This document shows positions 24,046 through 37,570 of a stretch of 64,000 nt of DNA, in pieces. The notes under the pieces were generated by a model. The model saw only the letters and a program-made list of their open reading frames with translations, was not told where the DNA came from and did not search any database. Position 1 is the first letter of the stretch, and the number at the start of each line of letters is the position of its first letter. Origin of the DNA: Myxocyprinus asiaticus (lineage: Eukaryota > Chordata > Actinopteri > Cypriniformes > Catostomidae). Position numbers and translations under genes: made by a program. Where the stretch lies: positions 23,554,501 through 23,618,500 of the forward strand of contig NC_059347.1 of the NCBI RefSeq assembly GCF_019703515.2, read 5' to 3'.

Positions 24046-27000
24046 AATGAACACTCTCGCTAGTTTTTTTTGTTTTGCATTTGTCTACTAGCAATGTCCA
24101 ACAGTGGACATAAATTAATCACAGAAGAATTTTGTCATTTTTTGTCATTTATTTATTTTATTTTTGACAGTAATGAACATTTCCACCACAATGTCCTGTC
24201 TCCTGTCTTTCTAAGGCTAATCTCAAATGATAGGTAATTAATTTTCAGGATGATATCTTTTGTGTTTAGGATTTTTTGACGCAGCAAAAAGACATTTTCC
24301 TTCAAGATGAAAATGGTGCATATGAACAAAATAAAGCGCAGAATAAATAAAAAACAGTTGAAGTGCAGAATTCTGAGGAAAACGTGAGATGTCAGTGCTC
24401 CCACCAGCTGCATCCCAGCGCTGGCACAATGGGAGAAGTCGCTCACCCGGCACAGGGCAACCCTCGGGGGCGCACTAGACACGTCCGTCAAAAAAGACCC
24501 ACCCCCCCCTTGTCCAGATACACCTGGAGCATCTTTCCCAAAACCCCCACCAATCCTCTCCATCCATCTCCCATGCAGCCGATAGCTTACCCAGATGTGA
24601 GCCTCGCAGGGCAGATCAGGGCCCGGGAACGTGTGCACTCTGTTGTGACTAGTACCAGATGTGCTCCATTGACCCAAAACACCCAGCCAGTAGACATGCC
24701 ACATAGGCATCACACAGACCCACCACACAATCAGCGACACACCTGTTTCCATTCACACTCCGGCCTGGGAGCCCCGCACAGTCGTCAGCACTCACCACAT
24801 GTCTGTTTTCTCTTTCTTTCCCCATTTTCTCCCCCCTCCTTCTCTTTTTTATTTTTTTCTATCTGTCAAACTCATCTCCAAAGTGTTTACTCTTGGGGCT
24901 AATAAGGAACTCGAACAGATTTATTCATTAGAACACAGCGGCTAATGGTATGAAAAGAAATAATAATGTAATTTTCCATCCAAACACAGAGAGTCAATTT
25001 CAGGACGTGGAAACGAGATACGGGAGAGAAGAGGCCTGTTTGATTTTAAGGGGCTGTTTCATGTTACTGATTCTAAATTAGCGTAAGTAAATACACCTGC
25101 GTGACCCCAAAGCCCCACAGAGGTCAAAGTCATTCAAACATTTAAAGAATGGTAATTAAATTACCTTTGGTGCTGAATAACCTTAATTTGGTAGCATCTC
25201 AAATTGTTTCCAGATATTTTTCCTTCCCACAAGTGGCTCCTTCAGCCTCACGGTTTAATATTTTATCAGCTAAGACTTGTAGCTACAAACAAGTGCTCAT
25301 TTTTAGAACGGTAAGTAATCAAAGACAACTCACCTCAATTAAATGCGCAGTGTGTTTCAGTTGGATTTCACTGTGGTTTACTTTGCAAAAGGGTAAAATG
25401 GGAGGGGGGCATTCAGATGTGTTCTAAGGCTATTACACTCAAGCGTGAAACTATACTCAACTAAAAATGGAATACAAGATGAAGCGCTTCAGGCCAATCA
25501 AACAGTTGAACTTTCCGCTATCATGATTTATAGACTGAAATAAAGTTGTCTCAGAGTAGCATTAAAAGGGGCTTTTTTGGAGGAGCCAGGGGCTTTGGGG
25601 TCCTATTTCAGTGGCTTGCAGTCAAGCTCTGGGCCCAGGTGGGCCTGCTTATGAGTCCTCTACTGAGGTTCTAGCGAAAGTGCTGCCACTAGAGCACAAT
25701 AACTCTTAATTCTAAAGACTGGCTGGGATCCAGCAGCTCTAATACCTGAGTCTGTTTGAAGAACGACATGTTTGGCCGGGTATTTAGCCATGCTGTTTGA
25801 GCTTCTTTGCCCGGAGCACAGAACATGGCAGCCTGGCAAAGCAATTCAGATCTTCTCTGTGATGAAATTATTCACTTCACCAGCTGATGGGATTGGCGAT
25901 TGAAGTACCTGTAAACTCCTGGACCTGCACAACAGACATGTTATTTAAAAATGCTAACATCACATGGATTTCCTTGTTTCTTTGCATTCTTTCACAAAGT
26001 GCAGGTTGATAAACTACACAATAAAGTTGCTGAAAAATGCCAATTCCCTCGCTCATAAAATTAGAATCATACAGACTTAAATTCTGAAATCAAAAATATA
26101 TGATAAGATGAATTCAAAAGAGCCGCAAGTATTGGCCTCTCGGAGTCTAACAGTAGGCTGATGACTATAATCACTGTTAACACATGCACATACACAAACA
26201 CAAAATCATGCTACTTCATAATATGGTCATCATAGTTTTCCCTTTTCATATTTTAGAGGGCATGAGGGCTGAGGGGTGCTGTTCTGGCTTTGATTTTGGT
26301 CTATGCTGGAACATTTTTTAAGTTGCATTAATTATTGATAATGATTAACCCAGTTCGGCAAAGGCTGAGTTCAAAGAGCTATGAGCCCAGAGCAGGATCA
26401 CTCAGTTTAACTCCATCTGGGGCTACTGCACTGCAGCACACAGGACACACTCCACTCCATTCCTACAAACTGGGCTGAAAACGTAGAGCACTGTAGAGAT
26501 TCAAAAAATGTCCAAGTCCAATCTTTCTGAAGCACCCTGTTTTGTTCTGGTTTTCATTGTGTTTCTCTCTCTCTTCACCTGATACTGACCTCTTGATCAA
26601 CTGCAAGCATTCTGTAACATGGCATGTTCACCCAGAGACTGGACACCTCAGAGATCAAAAGCAATCTCTACTGAGCTGCAATTACCCAGACCTAAAACCC
26701 CTCCAATCTCTTTCTCTCTCTCTCTCTCTCTCTATTTTTTCTCTCGATACTCCCCAGCCCTCCTACCCACACCACATCCCCCAACTATGCAAAGGGTGGC
26801 TTCAAAACATTTGGCTCCAACAAAAAAATGGCTTTGTTTACATGGTATAACCATGGAGAATTTGAAAGCAGCCAAATGCTGTCAGAAGACTGAGATCTTG
26901 CATGTGTGGGTGTTAACACTTGATCCCATGACCCACTCTCTGCGATTTCACCACTAAAGGCATGTTAAGTCCTATGAACAGGGCTCTCTGCTTGTGAGAA

Positions 27001-29177
27001 TGTTTATGCAATAATGTGGATGCTTTTTTGATTATGAAACACTAATATGATGAGTAGTTTGTGATTCCGCATAGTATAAGTATATACTTTGCTTGTGTAA
27101 TAAATGAAAAAAAGGAGAAATAGCAATCCTCTTGGGCAATAACTTGCTACTTGGGATCAAGACATATTTATGGCTTTTGTTTTCTTGGCCTGGTGTGACA
27201 CGATGGACTTACATCATCTGCATACAATGTAGCTTGTGTTTTTCAGTCCCATTATTGATTTGACATGGACTTTCATGTTTCTGCATTGTTTGTTGTTCTG
27301 GAATCAGGCAAAATGAAAACACATGAGGTGCGGAGCGATTTATTCATGCTCCGGCAGTTCACTGCATCTGACAATGGCTGTAATCTCTGCCAAACCATTT
27401 CACCACACTCATAATCAGCAGTTATCTCTTCCCTCTTTTATATCCCCTGCCTGACCCCGGCCCGAGAGCTCACTTCATAGAACTCTCATTGTCTTCAAGT
27501 GAAGAGCATCCATGTCCCATGAGCATCGGCCTCTCAAAGTCAATGGCAGAAAAAAACCATGAGGCTAATACCGAGCCTGCAATCAGGGGAGGGCCCCAGG
27601 CAAACAGGCTGGAGAAAGCGAGAGGGTTTGAAGGGGGGTTGGGGTGAGGTTGGGGGGGGAGGGTTCCTAGCATCTTCCCCCCCTTTCAGACTGTGTGACT
27701 GCTGCATGGTGGAAGGAGAGGTCATGCTGTCTGCACTCAGTCTGCAGTGATGCATCCGCGCAAGTACGGCCTCACTGTTAGCCATTATGTACCTATTAGT
27801 GTTGATTATCTCCTGATAGCTCCAGAGTCAGTTGGTTTCACTCAGCTTGACGTACGTGAGGGGCTTTGTTTAACCTCTGTGGAACATATCTACTGACCCC
27901 ATGGATGACAGGCGAGATAAATTGTGGGGAATGTTTGCAATCTGGGCAATGGGATATCAGTCTGGGCAACTTGAAAGTGTTTCAGGTTGTTGGAGGTTGG
28001 CTAAGCACAGAATAATCAGGAGTACACTGTAATCCATAGTACAGTGGAAACAACAATGGTATGTCAACGATTAGTCATAAGATGTGCGAGAACCAATGAG
28101 GTTTGATGTTATCTATGTGGCCACCATATTGGCTTCAGCACAGTTACACAGTTTATGATTTGATTTGGTGAAAAATAAATTATGGTCTGTTCATCATACA
28201 AAGTCATTGTAAGCCTTCAGAAGACTTGGGATATGATGCATTGTTAATTTTCACAATAATCACAAAAGAGCTGTTTTTATATTATTTTCAGGAGCACTGA
28301 AGATGAAATTTAATGATATGCTTGTTTCTTGAACAAGAATTACACAGACCCTCGCTGTAAAACACCATCTTAGCTACACAGGTTGCCCTTTCTATGTTCC
28401 TAAAAAAATAATCTAAAATTTTAAGGTGAAAAGGCAACAACTGATGGTCTTTCATTAAATATTACTTTTATCTTTACACCCTACTTGTACGTCATAAAAC
28501 ATGGACAAGTCTAGCATTTTACTTTGTAAACATTCCCCCAGAGTCCTTACAGATCTGGCTTGGCAGCCATATTCAATTTACTGTTATCATTGTTCTCGCT
28601 CCCTATTACATACTCACAAACACTCCCTTACACACACACACTCAATCCAAGATATCTAAACTTGTGGTACCAGGCGATTTGCCTGAGTCCTCTTTTTTTC
28701 CCCAGCTAGTTTACCAAAGTGAGGGACAGTGGGCATTTGTGTCAGGTCAGGACTGAAACACAGACCTGACACGAGTCTCTTGCAGTGGGGACAGGTGACT
28801 GTGGTCCAGACTGCCAGAAGAGTGCACACTTCTTAAAGGGTAAGAAGTGTGGTAGACCCCCATGGCTGGAACTGAGATGAGTTTTGGTGTTGTTATGTTG
28901 AAAAGATTCCCTGTGGCTGGCTTTGCTGCTCGCTGATAAGGGAAGCAGAAGGTACTTGTCTTGGGTGACACTTAGCATACACTCTCCTTGAGGGGAAAGG
29001 GGTGACGAGAATGACTTTCACACCCCTGTCCAAATATCATATAAACCACTTGTTTTGAACTTTGAGAGGTTGTGGCCTACTAGATCTTCCTGCATGGATA
29101 GCTTTGCTCTCAGAAGAGTCATAAGGTGTTTTCCCACTATTACACCAAACGGTTCTGAGCACGAACCATTACTCACT
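24046..29177. other. No gene seen; long non-coding stretch with few repeats
   Basis: About 5.1 kb almost free of recognisable transposons apart from a (CT)n at 26712-26733. It contains low-repeat, moderately AT-rich segments such as 24903-25440 and 25560-25930 that look like the sort of sequence in which conserved non-coding elements are found. I cannot test conservation. The 199- and 179-codon overlapping frames at 24153-24902 lie on opposite strands of one GC-rich patch and show no domain. Confidence 0.55.
26712..26733. repeat. CT microsatellite
   Basis: Short (CT)n run. Confidence 0.93.
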
Positions 29178-29880
29178 GTTGGAGGTCAACCGATAGTGGA
29201 TTTTGCCGATACCGATACAGTAACTAAGGTGGTGGGAAAGGACATTAACTAATTAATTGGCAAATAGTTGTTAAAATCTATTTATGCAAGGTTAAAACAT
29301 TTATTATTCTTTTCTTTTTAAGAAGATTTGGTGCATAATGTAGGACTTTTAACTATAAACAAGCCTGAAACACACCAGAGACTCTTATTTTGAAACGACA
29401 GAGACTTGGCCCCATTACAATGCTCTATAGTAAGTATTAAACATATTAAGCTTTTTGTAGAATTGATTTATTCACCAGATGAAGGGTTTTGCATATAAAT
29501 ATTTCTACAGATGAGGTTAAATGAAAAATAAGGTTTATCATTATTCACAATATATGAAGATGGAGACACGATGTATGTGCTGACAGGGCACATTTCCATA
29601 TAATTGCATTTCTCTTTGTATCCCCTTGCTTAAATTTAGAACACTTGATGTAGATACAGTAGATCCCCATGAGGTGTCAGAGATTGTTTTTATTTCACTT
29701 CTAGTGGCAACTGTTATACTGCAGAACCAAGCCGTTCTAACAGTAGATCCTACAGTGCCGGCCACAGGGGAACATGTACAAAAAAAGAAAGAAAAAAATA
29801 TCTGCATAGATTTTTCCTGATAACCGAAATTTTCAAAAAGCAACTATCAGCAATGATCGCCAATGCTCTTTATGCGTTTA
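29178..29880. repeat. Fragment of a 'GTCAACCGATA..CCGATACCGAT' DNA-transposon-like repeat
   Basis: Starts 'GAGGTCAACCGATAGTGGAT' with 'TTGCCGATACCGATACAGTA', and near 29815-29870 has the complementary-style 'GATAACCGAAATTTTC' and 'CAACTATCAGCAATGATCGCC'. The ends resemble a teleost interspersed repeat built from CCGAT/ATCGG motifs. A related piece begins at 60157 ('GTCGACCGATATATTGCAGA'). Extent is approximate and the family name is unknown to me. Confidence 0.5.
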
Positions 29881-29984
29881 TACTTTAGAATTCTAAACTG
29901 CACACCATTGAAAATAACTCAAAACTTGTTCCAAACATGTACTGTATGACTTGAGGTTGGAACACAAATGATATGTTAGGAATA

Positions 29985-30186
29985 ATCAAAGCCTCAGCCA
30001 CCATTTACATTCATTATATTAGTAAAAAGATGCAGTGAAAGTGAAAGGTGACTGAGGCAACCAAACTGCCTAACATTTCCTTATGTGATCCATGGATGAA
30101 AGAAAGTCATATGGGTTTGAAACAACATGAGGGTCAGCTAGTGATGACAGAATTTTCATTTATTTTGGTGAACTATCCCTTTAATT
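29985..30186 (-). repeat. Dispersed cyprinid repeat, inverted copy
   Basis: Reads on the minus strand 'AAAGGGATAGTTCACCAAAA', then GAAAATTCTGTCATCAC and 'CATATGACTTTCTTTCATCC', the canonical order of the same repeat as at 21304, and continues to TCACTTTCACTGCATC. Confidence 0.8.
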
Positions 30187-33100
30187 ACAATCCTTTTACC
30201 AAATACCAGCATTTGATGTGAAGCTTGGCCACATTACCTAAATGAGGAACCTTTTAACTCAAAAAATGTGACACCTATGGCATTTATACTCTCACAGCCA
30301 GCTGGATTTTGAACCCAAGCCATGGGGTGCTTGAGGGATCAGGCACAAATAGGCCAACCTTGTTGATTTCTCAGGTTTGGGTCAAGAGGGCTGTAAATTG
30401 GAGCTGGTGTGAAAGGTAAACACACAGCCCTCTGGCAGTATTAGAGAGACGGGGCAAGGACAATGTGGTAACCCCTAATCCCATGAGTGCTGGACCACAG
30501 GTGCACAGACAATCAAAGAGAGAGAGAGGTCAACAAGAAAGAGTGAAGAATAGGGTTTTAAAGGAAACAAGCACGTTTCCCGCAGAGATCCATATATACA
30601 CAAGCATACGTTTTATAGAGAGAGAGAGAAAGAGAGAGAGAGAGAGGGCGGGGAGAGATGGAGCGATAAATTGATGAGGTTGAACCTTTGAACTCTGGCT
30701 AAGGAGGGACTCAACCCTCTTGAACCCAGACTGTGTTTGTAGTTTTGTTCTGAGGATATGCTTACTGCCCCTGGCAGATAAATAACTGCATGTCTGTAGG
30801 TGTTTTGTCTACAATGTTCTGATTTCAAAGAGATAATTCTCCATTTTAGGGACTACATGAATATGGGCAACTGCTGACACTTGCTGGGTAGATAATAACA
30901 GGCTGTTAGTAGCCCATACTGGGAAGATGCTGAATCCTTTTCTTTCATGCTGGTATGTTAGTTTATCATTAAGCAGAGCTGTGGTGAAGGATGACAGGCC
31001 TGTGCTCAGACCGAGTTGGATTCCAGTCTGCACTCAGCAGACCTCCTTTACTGATACCCAGACAAAGGTCATGAACCCGGAGAAAGGCCTCAACCTCTCA
31101 AGAGATTCACCATATGCAATCTATTTACACTTTTACCTTGAGCCACACATGCAATCCCACTCTTTATGTCGGTTGGAGAGCCTGTGTGTAGATCAATGGT
31201 TTGTGTATTGATTAGATTGGATGAAGAGCACCATGCGCTCTTCCATTAGGCTTAACACATTAGAGACACCTAAAGGATAATTCATTATACTGAGAGAGCA
31301 TATGAATAAATGCAGCCATAACAACATATATAGTAGATATAACAAAAAATAAATGTCTGACTTCCATTGAAAGTCAAGCCACAAGCAAACCAGTCAATAC
31401 AGATATTGTTACTTTTGTGGTTTTCCAATACATTCATTTATATCCTGCTTTAACATCTTGAGAGATGAGGTGACCTCAGGTTGTATGTTTAAAAAAAACA
31501 GCAAACCAGATCCATGCAAAGCTGTGAAAAGGAAACAAGGCAGACTGTCATTTCAATAGCACTGTAGCTTCAAAAGTCATAATGGACGAAAGGGTTCAAA
31601 AGAGGCCCAGTGTCAACTCTGCCTGATTTATCTTCGAACTGAATGATGAAGTCATTACAGGAGTATCAAAATGCCAAGGCATTATTATTTACATATCCAA
31701 AAACCAGTCAGAAGGAAGAGTACTGACTACCCACCTGACTACTTAAGATATAGTATTTTGCTTACTAAGCATTCAGGTCTGCACTCTCTTTCTAGGTAGT
31801 AAAATGACTGAAATGTCTGACAAAGTAATGAATCAAAATAAGTTTAAATAATAATAATAATAATAAAAAAGGCAAACTTTCCACAAGTTAGAATCAGAGT
31901 CTGTTAACTAACTAATTCCTTCATAAATTAAGAAAACACATCTGATCTCTTTTGAACTAAGCCATTTTGTATAATCATGTAGTTGAATGATATGTTGTAT
32001 ACTGTGGTGAGTTTCATTCAAACCTATAATCAGAAAGTAAAAAAAAAGACTCAAGTTCTGAAATTCTATTCCAACCACCAGCAGTCAGTCAGTGGGTTTA
32101 CATGTGCATTTTTAATCAAGCTGTTAGAGTTAGAGTCTTCATTTTTCTAAGTATACATGACACAACGCGTAATCAAATATTTTAAGGAAGGATGTCAGCC
32201 GAGAAAGTACAGGTAATACAAGTTGTGCATCACCTCTGTCTTTCGGAGCATGTGCACAAAACCGATGCCAATTAGTGGTCTGATTAACGTGTGTACATGC
32301 TAGATGAAGCCAAGGTACAATCACATTGTCCAAATCTGTTTGTCTGACTTTGCAAAAATCTGCTATGATTTCAGTCAGAAAAAAGCCTTTATATGACATT
32401 TTAAAAATAATAATTCTTGTTTTAGTCCAACTGAAATCAAACTTTTAAGCCTTTTGCACGTACGATCAAACCAGTACGATCTGCATTCATGCTGATTGTT
32501 TTATTTATTTGTTTTTTACAAACATTTTTATATGTTACAAACATTCAAACCATCACTAAATAAAAGTATAAAGCCGTAACCATCGGAGCACACTGTTTTG
32601 ATGCAGCACTGCGGCCATGTTTTCTGATGTCAAACAAAGAATATACAAACTAGTCAGTCCACTTAAGCCTTCTCCCATTCTGTTCATCACTCATTCTAAC
32701 CACTTCTGGTGCTGGAAAAGTGGAAGGGCTAGTTTTTTTTAGAACGTTCTATGCTCCTGCTTGTATGTGTCTATGACAAGATGAACTCTGAATACCATCT
32801 CGCATTACAATAACAATATGGTGGCGAGCATAGCCAGCAAGAGCGTTCGCAATTTCAACTTATCTATCATAATCAATCATTATAAACATCTATAAACCAC
32901 ATTATATGTTTGATAATATATAATCTGACCTTCAGTGCACCTGATGTGATATAATCTGTCCTCCAGTGCATCTGCTAAGAGGTTTAAGGTAAGATTACTT
33001 TTTTTAATCAGTAATTATTTTAAGCACATTAAAGAACTCACGCTGGGAGATCCGTCAGTACAGGAGAAACTCACATGCGAAAAGGTTAAAATGCAATTTA

Positions 33101-33855
33101 ATGTACTTACTGTGTCAATTTCTAAGTGTCCGATCCCTCTCTATGTGAGTGGTGAGAACTTTTTGTTTATTGGCTGCTTTAACTCATGTCTGATCAAGTT
33201 CTCAAAAAGCAAAGGTGACTCTAGTGGAGGAGGATTTCAGCAATGCCTCTCACCAATTGAATAGCTGACTTTAAATATAGGTGTAAAACCTAGATTACTG
33301 AGGACAACAATCGGAAATCTATAAAAAAATATGACAAAAAACTGAGGTGTAAGAGAACAAATTTTACTCCTTTGATGAATATCAAGGACGTAAAGGCAGT
33401 TTATTTAAGTTTATTTTAATTAATCAGATTAAAGCAAACCCCTCCCCACTCGCTTTTGAATGGCAGCGTGGTAAGGGTGCATGCTCTCCGTTAAGTACTT
33501 TAGTCTGATGAGAGCCGCAGGGGGCCGATAAGCAGATTAGGCCTGATTAAACTTGTATCAGTGGAATAGGAGCCGGAGACCTGCCAGGACAGAGGTACTC
33601 CTCCGCTCCATCTCTTCCTCTTTTTTCCTCCTTTCCATCAGGCATCTTTGGTTTATCTGCCATTTTGGCGACGAGCCAGATGCCATAAGCGACACGTGAG
33701 TGTCATCAGATACTTGAGCGATACAGACGAGCTGTCCTACACATGTAAGCAGATACTCACTCACACAGATATGCACATCCAAACATTGGCTGTCACCCCA
33801 GGGGTGCTGCAGTTTTTGGGTCAAAAGTGAGGGGCGGAGTGCAAGAAAGAAAAGT

Positions 33856-33857
<2 letters not shown>

Positions 33858-33899
<42 letters not shown>

Positions 33900-33907
33900 G
33901 AGAGAGT
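33858..33907. repeat. GA microsatellite
   Basis: (GA)n with one ACAG interruption. Confidence 0.95.
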
Positions 33908-34739
33908 GAGATTTGGGTTATCTTTTTAGTAAAAGGTGGTGCCCTGGGGTCAAGTGAGATTTACTAAAATTAGACTGGCATGCTCAGTGTTTACTGCTAA
34001 TGATCAAGGATTTTGAGGAGAACAGAGTGAGATAAACTGAGTGAAACATATTTGGTTTGGCTTTCATAGCCCATCTGTTAAAAAAAGCTATTCATCCACA
34101 CATTTACCTCAAGACTACAATCCCAGAAATGGTTAACTAACGGCGCCTAAACCCTCTCCAACTCTCAACCTTTATTATCGTATTGAAAAATCTAGCACTG
34201 CTGAAGTCTTTGTGCTGATCATTATATGTTATGTTTTGGATGCTGGGCTCAAAAATGGGATGCCAGTGCGCTGGTGTCCCTACAAGATTTTTACTAGCTT
34301 AAGCAGCAAGACCTAAGAGGGTGGTACAACGGACAAATAAGGCAGGATGCACACAGCATCCTAAAGTTCGGAACCATTGTTTTTAATGAATGTATGCACA
34401 CAGTCACCGTCATTCGGCATCCAGCGATGGCGCCCAGCAACGACTTTGGGGCTGCACAAAATTCTGCCGCACCACTCAAATCAGACATGTAGTCCATTAA
34501 TTTTCAAAATGTTGAATCGTCCCAAATGGAACACGTTTTTTTACAACAGGGAAGCATTCATCATTTAACAGCAGATGGAATTGAAGTTTCAAACGCATGT
34601 GATGTGTTGCTGCTAGCTTTAGCGTGTTAACCATACTCAGTTCAACACTTGTATCTCATATAATGTCCATATTCACACAGCGTGGGGTAATGGTAAAGCA
34701 TTTAATGTACATTTGTGAGATGCTATCTTCACTGTAGTT

Positions 34740-35935
34740 TCACTAGTTCCAAGCTTGATGAGAAACTCCGGGCTCTGGGCTTAAACAGCTTGCTGTGCAG
34801 CTGGATCCTGGACTTCCTGTCAATCAGACGCAGGTGGTTAGAATGGGCAGCAACATCTCCTCATCACTGACCCTCAACACTGCAGCCCCGCAGGGCTGTG
34901 TTCTCAGCCCACTCCTGTATTCCCTGTACACACATGATTGTGTGGCAACACATAGTTCCAATGCCATCATTAAGTTTGCTGATGATACAACGGTGGTAGG
35001 TCTGATCACTGAAAATGATAAAACACTCTGACATGCTGGTGTCAGAAGCACCTCTCCCTCAATGTCAGCAAGACCAAGGAGCTTGTGGTGGACTTCAGGA
35101 GAAAAGACACAGCCCCATCACCATCAATGGAGCACAGGTGGAGAGAGTCAGCAGCTTCAAGTTCCTCAGTGTCCACATCACTGAGGAACTCGCATGGTCC
35201 GTCCACACTAAGGCTCACCAGCGCCTCTTCTTCCTGAGACGGATGAGGAAGTTTGGAATGAACCACCACATCTTCACAAGGTTCTACATCAGCACTGTAG
35301 CGAGCATCCTAACCGGCTGCATCACTGCCTGGTACGGCAACAGCACTGCCCTCAAACGCAAAGCCCTGCAAAGGGTGGTGCAAACTGCCAGACACATCAT
35401 CAGAGGTGAGCTTCCCTCCCTCCAGGACATGTATACCAGGCAATGTGCTTTTTAACTTTTTAACTCTTGATCTCTCACGATTAAAATACATCAGCACTGC
35501 ACTTTATTAATCTTACACTGGACTGTCATAAATTATATTTTTCTTAACAACACACTGGCAACTGACTATCAACCGACAGCCTGAATGTCAATACAGCACA
35601 ATACAACCTACTGTATATTTTATATATACTATTTTTATTGTATATATACTATTCTATTTTTATTGTGTACGTGTGTTCTATATTGTGTGTATTGTGTATT
35701 GTATACTGTACATTGTATATTATTATTTGTATATTGTGTTGTGTGTAATTATGTGTATATTAGATAGGTAAATTGTGTTGTGTAAATCTGATGTTTATTG
35801 TAAATTGGTATAGGTCTCATCACTGTCATTACTGCTATGTTGCTCGGAACTGCACCCAAGACTTTCACCCACTGTTGCACTTGTGTATATGGTTGAGTGA
35901 CAATAAAGTGATTTGATTTGATTTGAGTTGCTACA
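34740..35935 (+). mobile_element. 5'-truncated LINE 3' end (CR1/L2-like)
   Basis: The C-terminal half of a LINE reverse transcriptase plus 3' tail. The piece starts abruptly near 34740 with SKLDEKLRALGLNSLLCSWI. It ends GTGACAATAAAGTGATTTGA followed by TTTGATTTGAG, the short direct-repeat tail typical of CR1/L2-type elements in place of poly(A). 5' truncation during reverse transcription is the normal fate of such insertions. It could belong to the same broad family as the intact frame at the left edge, but the two cover different parts and do not overlap. Confidence 0.88.
34747..35455 (+). pseudogene. LINE reverse transcriptase C-terminal part, frameshifted
   Basis: After an initial frame (SKLDEKLRALG..SWILDFLS) a one-base shift leads into the 34795-35031 frame, with APQGCVLSPLLYSLYTHDC and the catalytic FADDTTVVG. 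A second shift leads into the 35015-35455 frame, with SPITINGAQVERVSSFKFL, FFLRRMRKFGM, ILTGCITAWYGN and RKALQRVVQTARHII, the thumb and tail region of jockey-superfamily enzymes. Sequence after DMYTRQC jumps to the end of the ORF, suggesting an internal deletion of the last conserved block near 35446. Not functional. Confidence 0.88.
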
Positions 35936-36689
35936 ATGTCCATTATTTCCAATTGTTTTGTCAGACCAGCAATGCAGCCAGGTAACTCCACCACTTCCGC
36001 TACAGATGGCAAGCCGTGAGTGCTGAGTGCACAACATACTACACTCCATTTTGATGGTTGAAAAACTGCATCATCCAGGTATTTATAGTACACTTCTTTT
36101 TGTTGAATTTACAATGTAAACAAACTTCTCGTAATACTTACACTTCAAAATGATGTAGAATAGTGCAGAAGTGTGTGGTTTGGGACTCACCAATAGTTTT
36201 CCATTAAATTCCACTCAAATTGCTACCAAGGGACATTATTTACCTTATCCATGGCTAAAGCATACATTGGGTATATGTATCTTTTATATAGCCTTTACAA
36301 TGTTTTTTTTAGGAACACGTATATCTTTTAGTGGCTTGACAGCTTCAATGAAGCCTATTCAAAGCTACATATAGATAAAATTGCATAACACACGTCACCA
36401 TTTTCTACCTTTTTTTTCTCCATATACCAACCTGCAAACTCATCAATTTCACGTTGTTCATTCATGAAGAAGTGCTAAAACCTTATGTGCATATGTAACT
36501 TTTGTCTGTACAGTGATTAGATAGTCCAGAACTAAATCAGCACTAACTAGCATAAACCAGCCTGAAGTTGCTGGTAGGTTGGTGTTTCCAGCAGGGTAAG
36601 AAGTACAGCAAAGAACCATAATAAACATTTTGTTAGATTAGCAGTTTCCATGTTTATTAGCTATAACGGTGGCTGGCAATGACAATGAT
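35936..36689. other. No gene seen
   Basis: AT-rich sequence between the LINE tail and the LTR element. Near 36550-36600 a short piece ('AAACCAGCCTGAAGTTGCTG..') resembles a degraded dispersed repeat. Nothing else is recognisable. Confidence 0.55.
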
Positions 36690-37115
36690 GAGGACGAGAT
36701 GATGTGAAGAACCCAAGTGCAGTTTAATACAAACATGAAATCCAAAACAGTAAATCCAAACGTGAACAAAACATTAACTTGACGAAACTTGACTTGACAT
36801 GACATGAAACGAGGTTACACCAGCAATGTTACATTAACAATACCTGACAAGAGACAATGGCAAACATGAGGGCTTAAATACACAGACATGGGTAACAAGT
36901 AAACAAGACAACCAATCACAAGACTGAACTAATAAACAATATAACAAGACACATGAACATGGAGGGGAACAGGATATCACATGACCAGGAACACATGAGG
37001 AAACAGGAAATCACATGACAAGGCAAGGAAACAGGAAATAACATGACATGGAAAGACTTTTCAAAATAAAAGATATTAACACAAAACATGAACAAAAACA
37101 CATCTAGACGTGACA
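36690..37115 (-). repeat. LTR (3' in element orientation)
   Basis: Left copy of the repeat pair. The inner edge at 37115 is well defined by GTGACA followed by the polypurine-like tract. The outer edge near 36690 is inferred and could be off by tens of bases. Confidence 0.72.
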
Positions 37116-37300
37116 TATCTCCCATCTAGGGGTGGCTCCCGATGCCCCAAAACAAAAACACAGAGTTCAAGCTTGGTGGTGGTGACTTGACATGGCTACA
37201 TGGCATGACGTGGTAACATGGTACGGCAGTATCCTGACTTGGCCATGGTAGGTGTGGATGCTGACTCGTTGGCCGTGGCAGGCGTGAGCACTGGCTTGTA

Positions 37301-37372
37301 GAGCAGAGGCGGGCCTGGACCGTGGAGCAGAGGCAGGCCTGGACCGTGGAGAAAAGGCTTGCTTGTGACATG
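37301..37372. repeat. 24-bp tandem repeat, about 2-3 copies
   Basis: Unit starting GAGCAGAGGCGGGCCTGGAC at 37301 and 37325, with a diverged third copy from 37349. The period is a multiple of three. Confidence 0.8.
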
Positions 37373-37410
37373 ACATGGAGCAGTCTGGGACTTGGCTGAG
37401 ACATGGCATG

Positions 37411-37519
37411 GAGCTGACTCTGGCGTGGCTGTGACGTGGCATAGAGTTGACTCTGGCATGGCTGTGATGTGGCATGGAGCTGACTCTGGCATGGCTGTGA
37501 CATGGCATGGAGCTGACTC
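37411..37519. repeat. 33-bp tandem repeat, three copies plus a partial
   Basis: Unit starting GAGCTGACTCTGGCATGGCT at 37411, 37444 and 37477, and a partial at 37510. The period is a multiple of three, so the reading frame is kept. Confidence 0.9.
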
Positions 37520-37570
37520 AAGATCCTGGGCAGAAGGTGGGACCATGACGTGGACCCTGGCTCAGCAGCC

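Larger units (their letters stand above)
29881..34739. other. No gene seen; repeat copy and GA microsatellites
   Basis: About 4.9 kb of non-coding DNA with an inverted copy of the dispersed cyprinid repeat at 29985-30186, GA-rich microsatellites at 30618-30646 and 33858-33907, and a small (AAT)n near 31848-31866. I recognise no exon. The segment 33430-33830 is GC-richer and repeat-poor but without a convincing reading frame. Confidence 0.6.

Noticed and set aside
24153..24902. Overlapping 199- and 179-codon frames on opposite strands
   Set aside because: No recognisable domain, proline/histidine-rich low-complexity translation, and mutual overlap in a GC-rich patch suggest chance frames.
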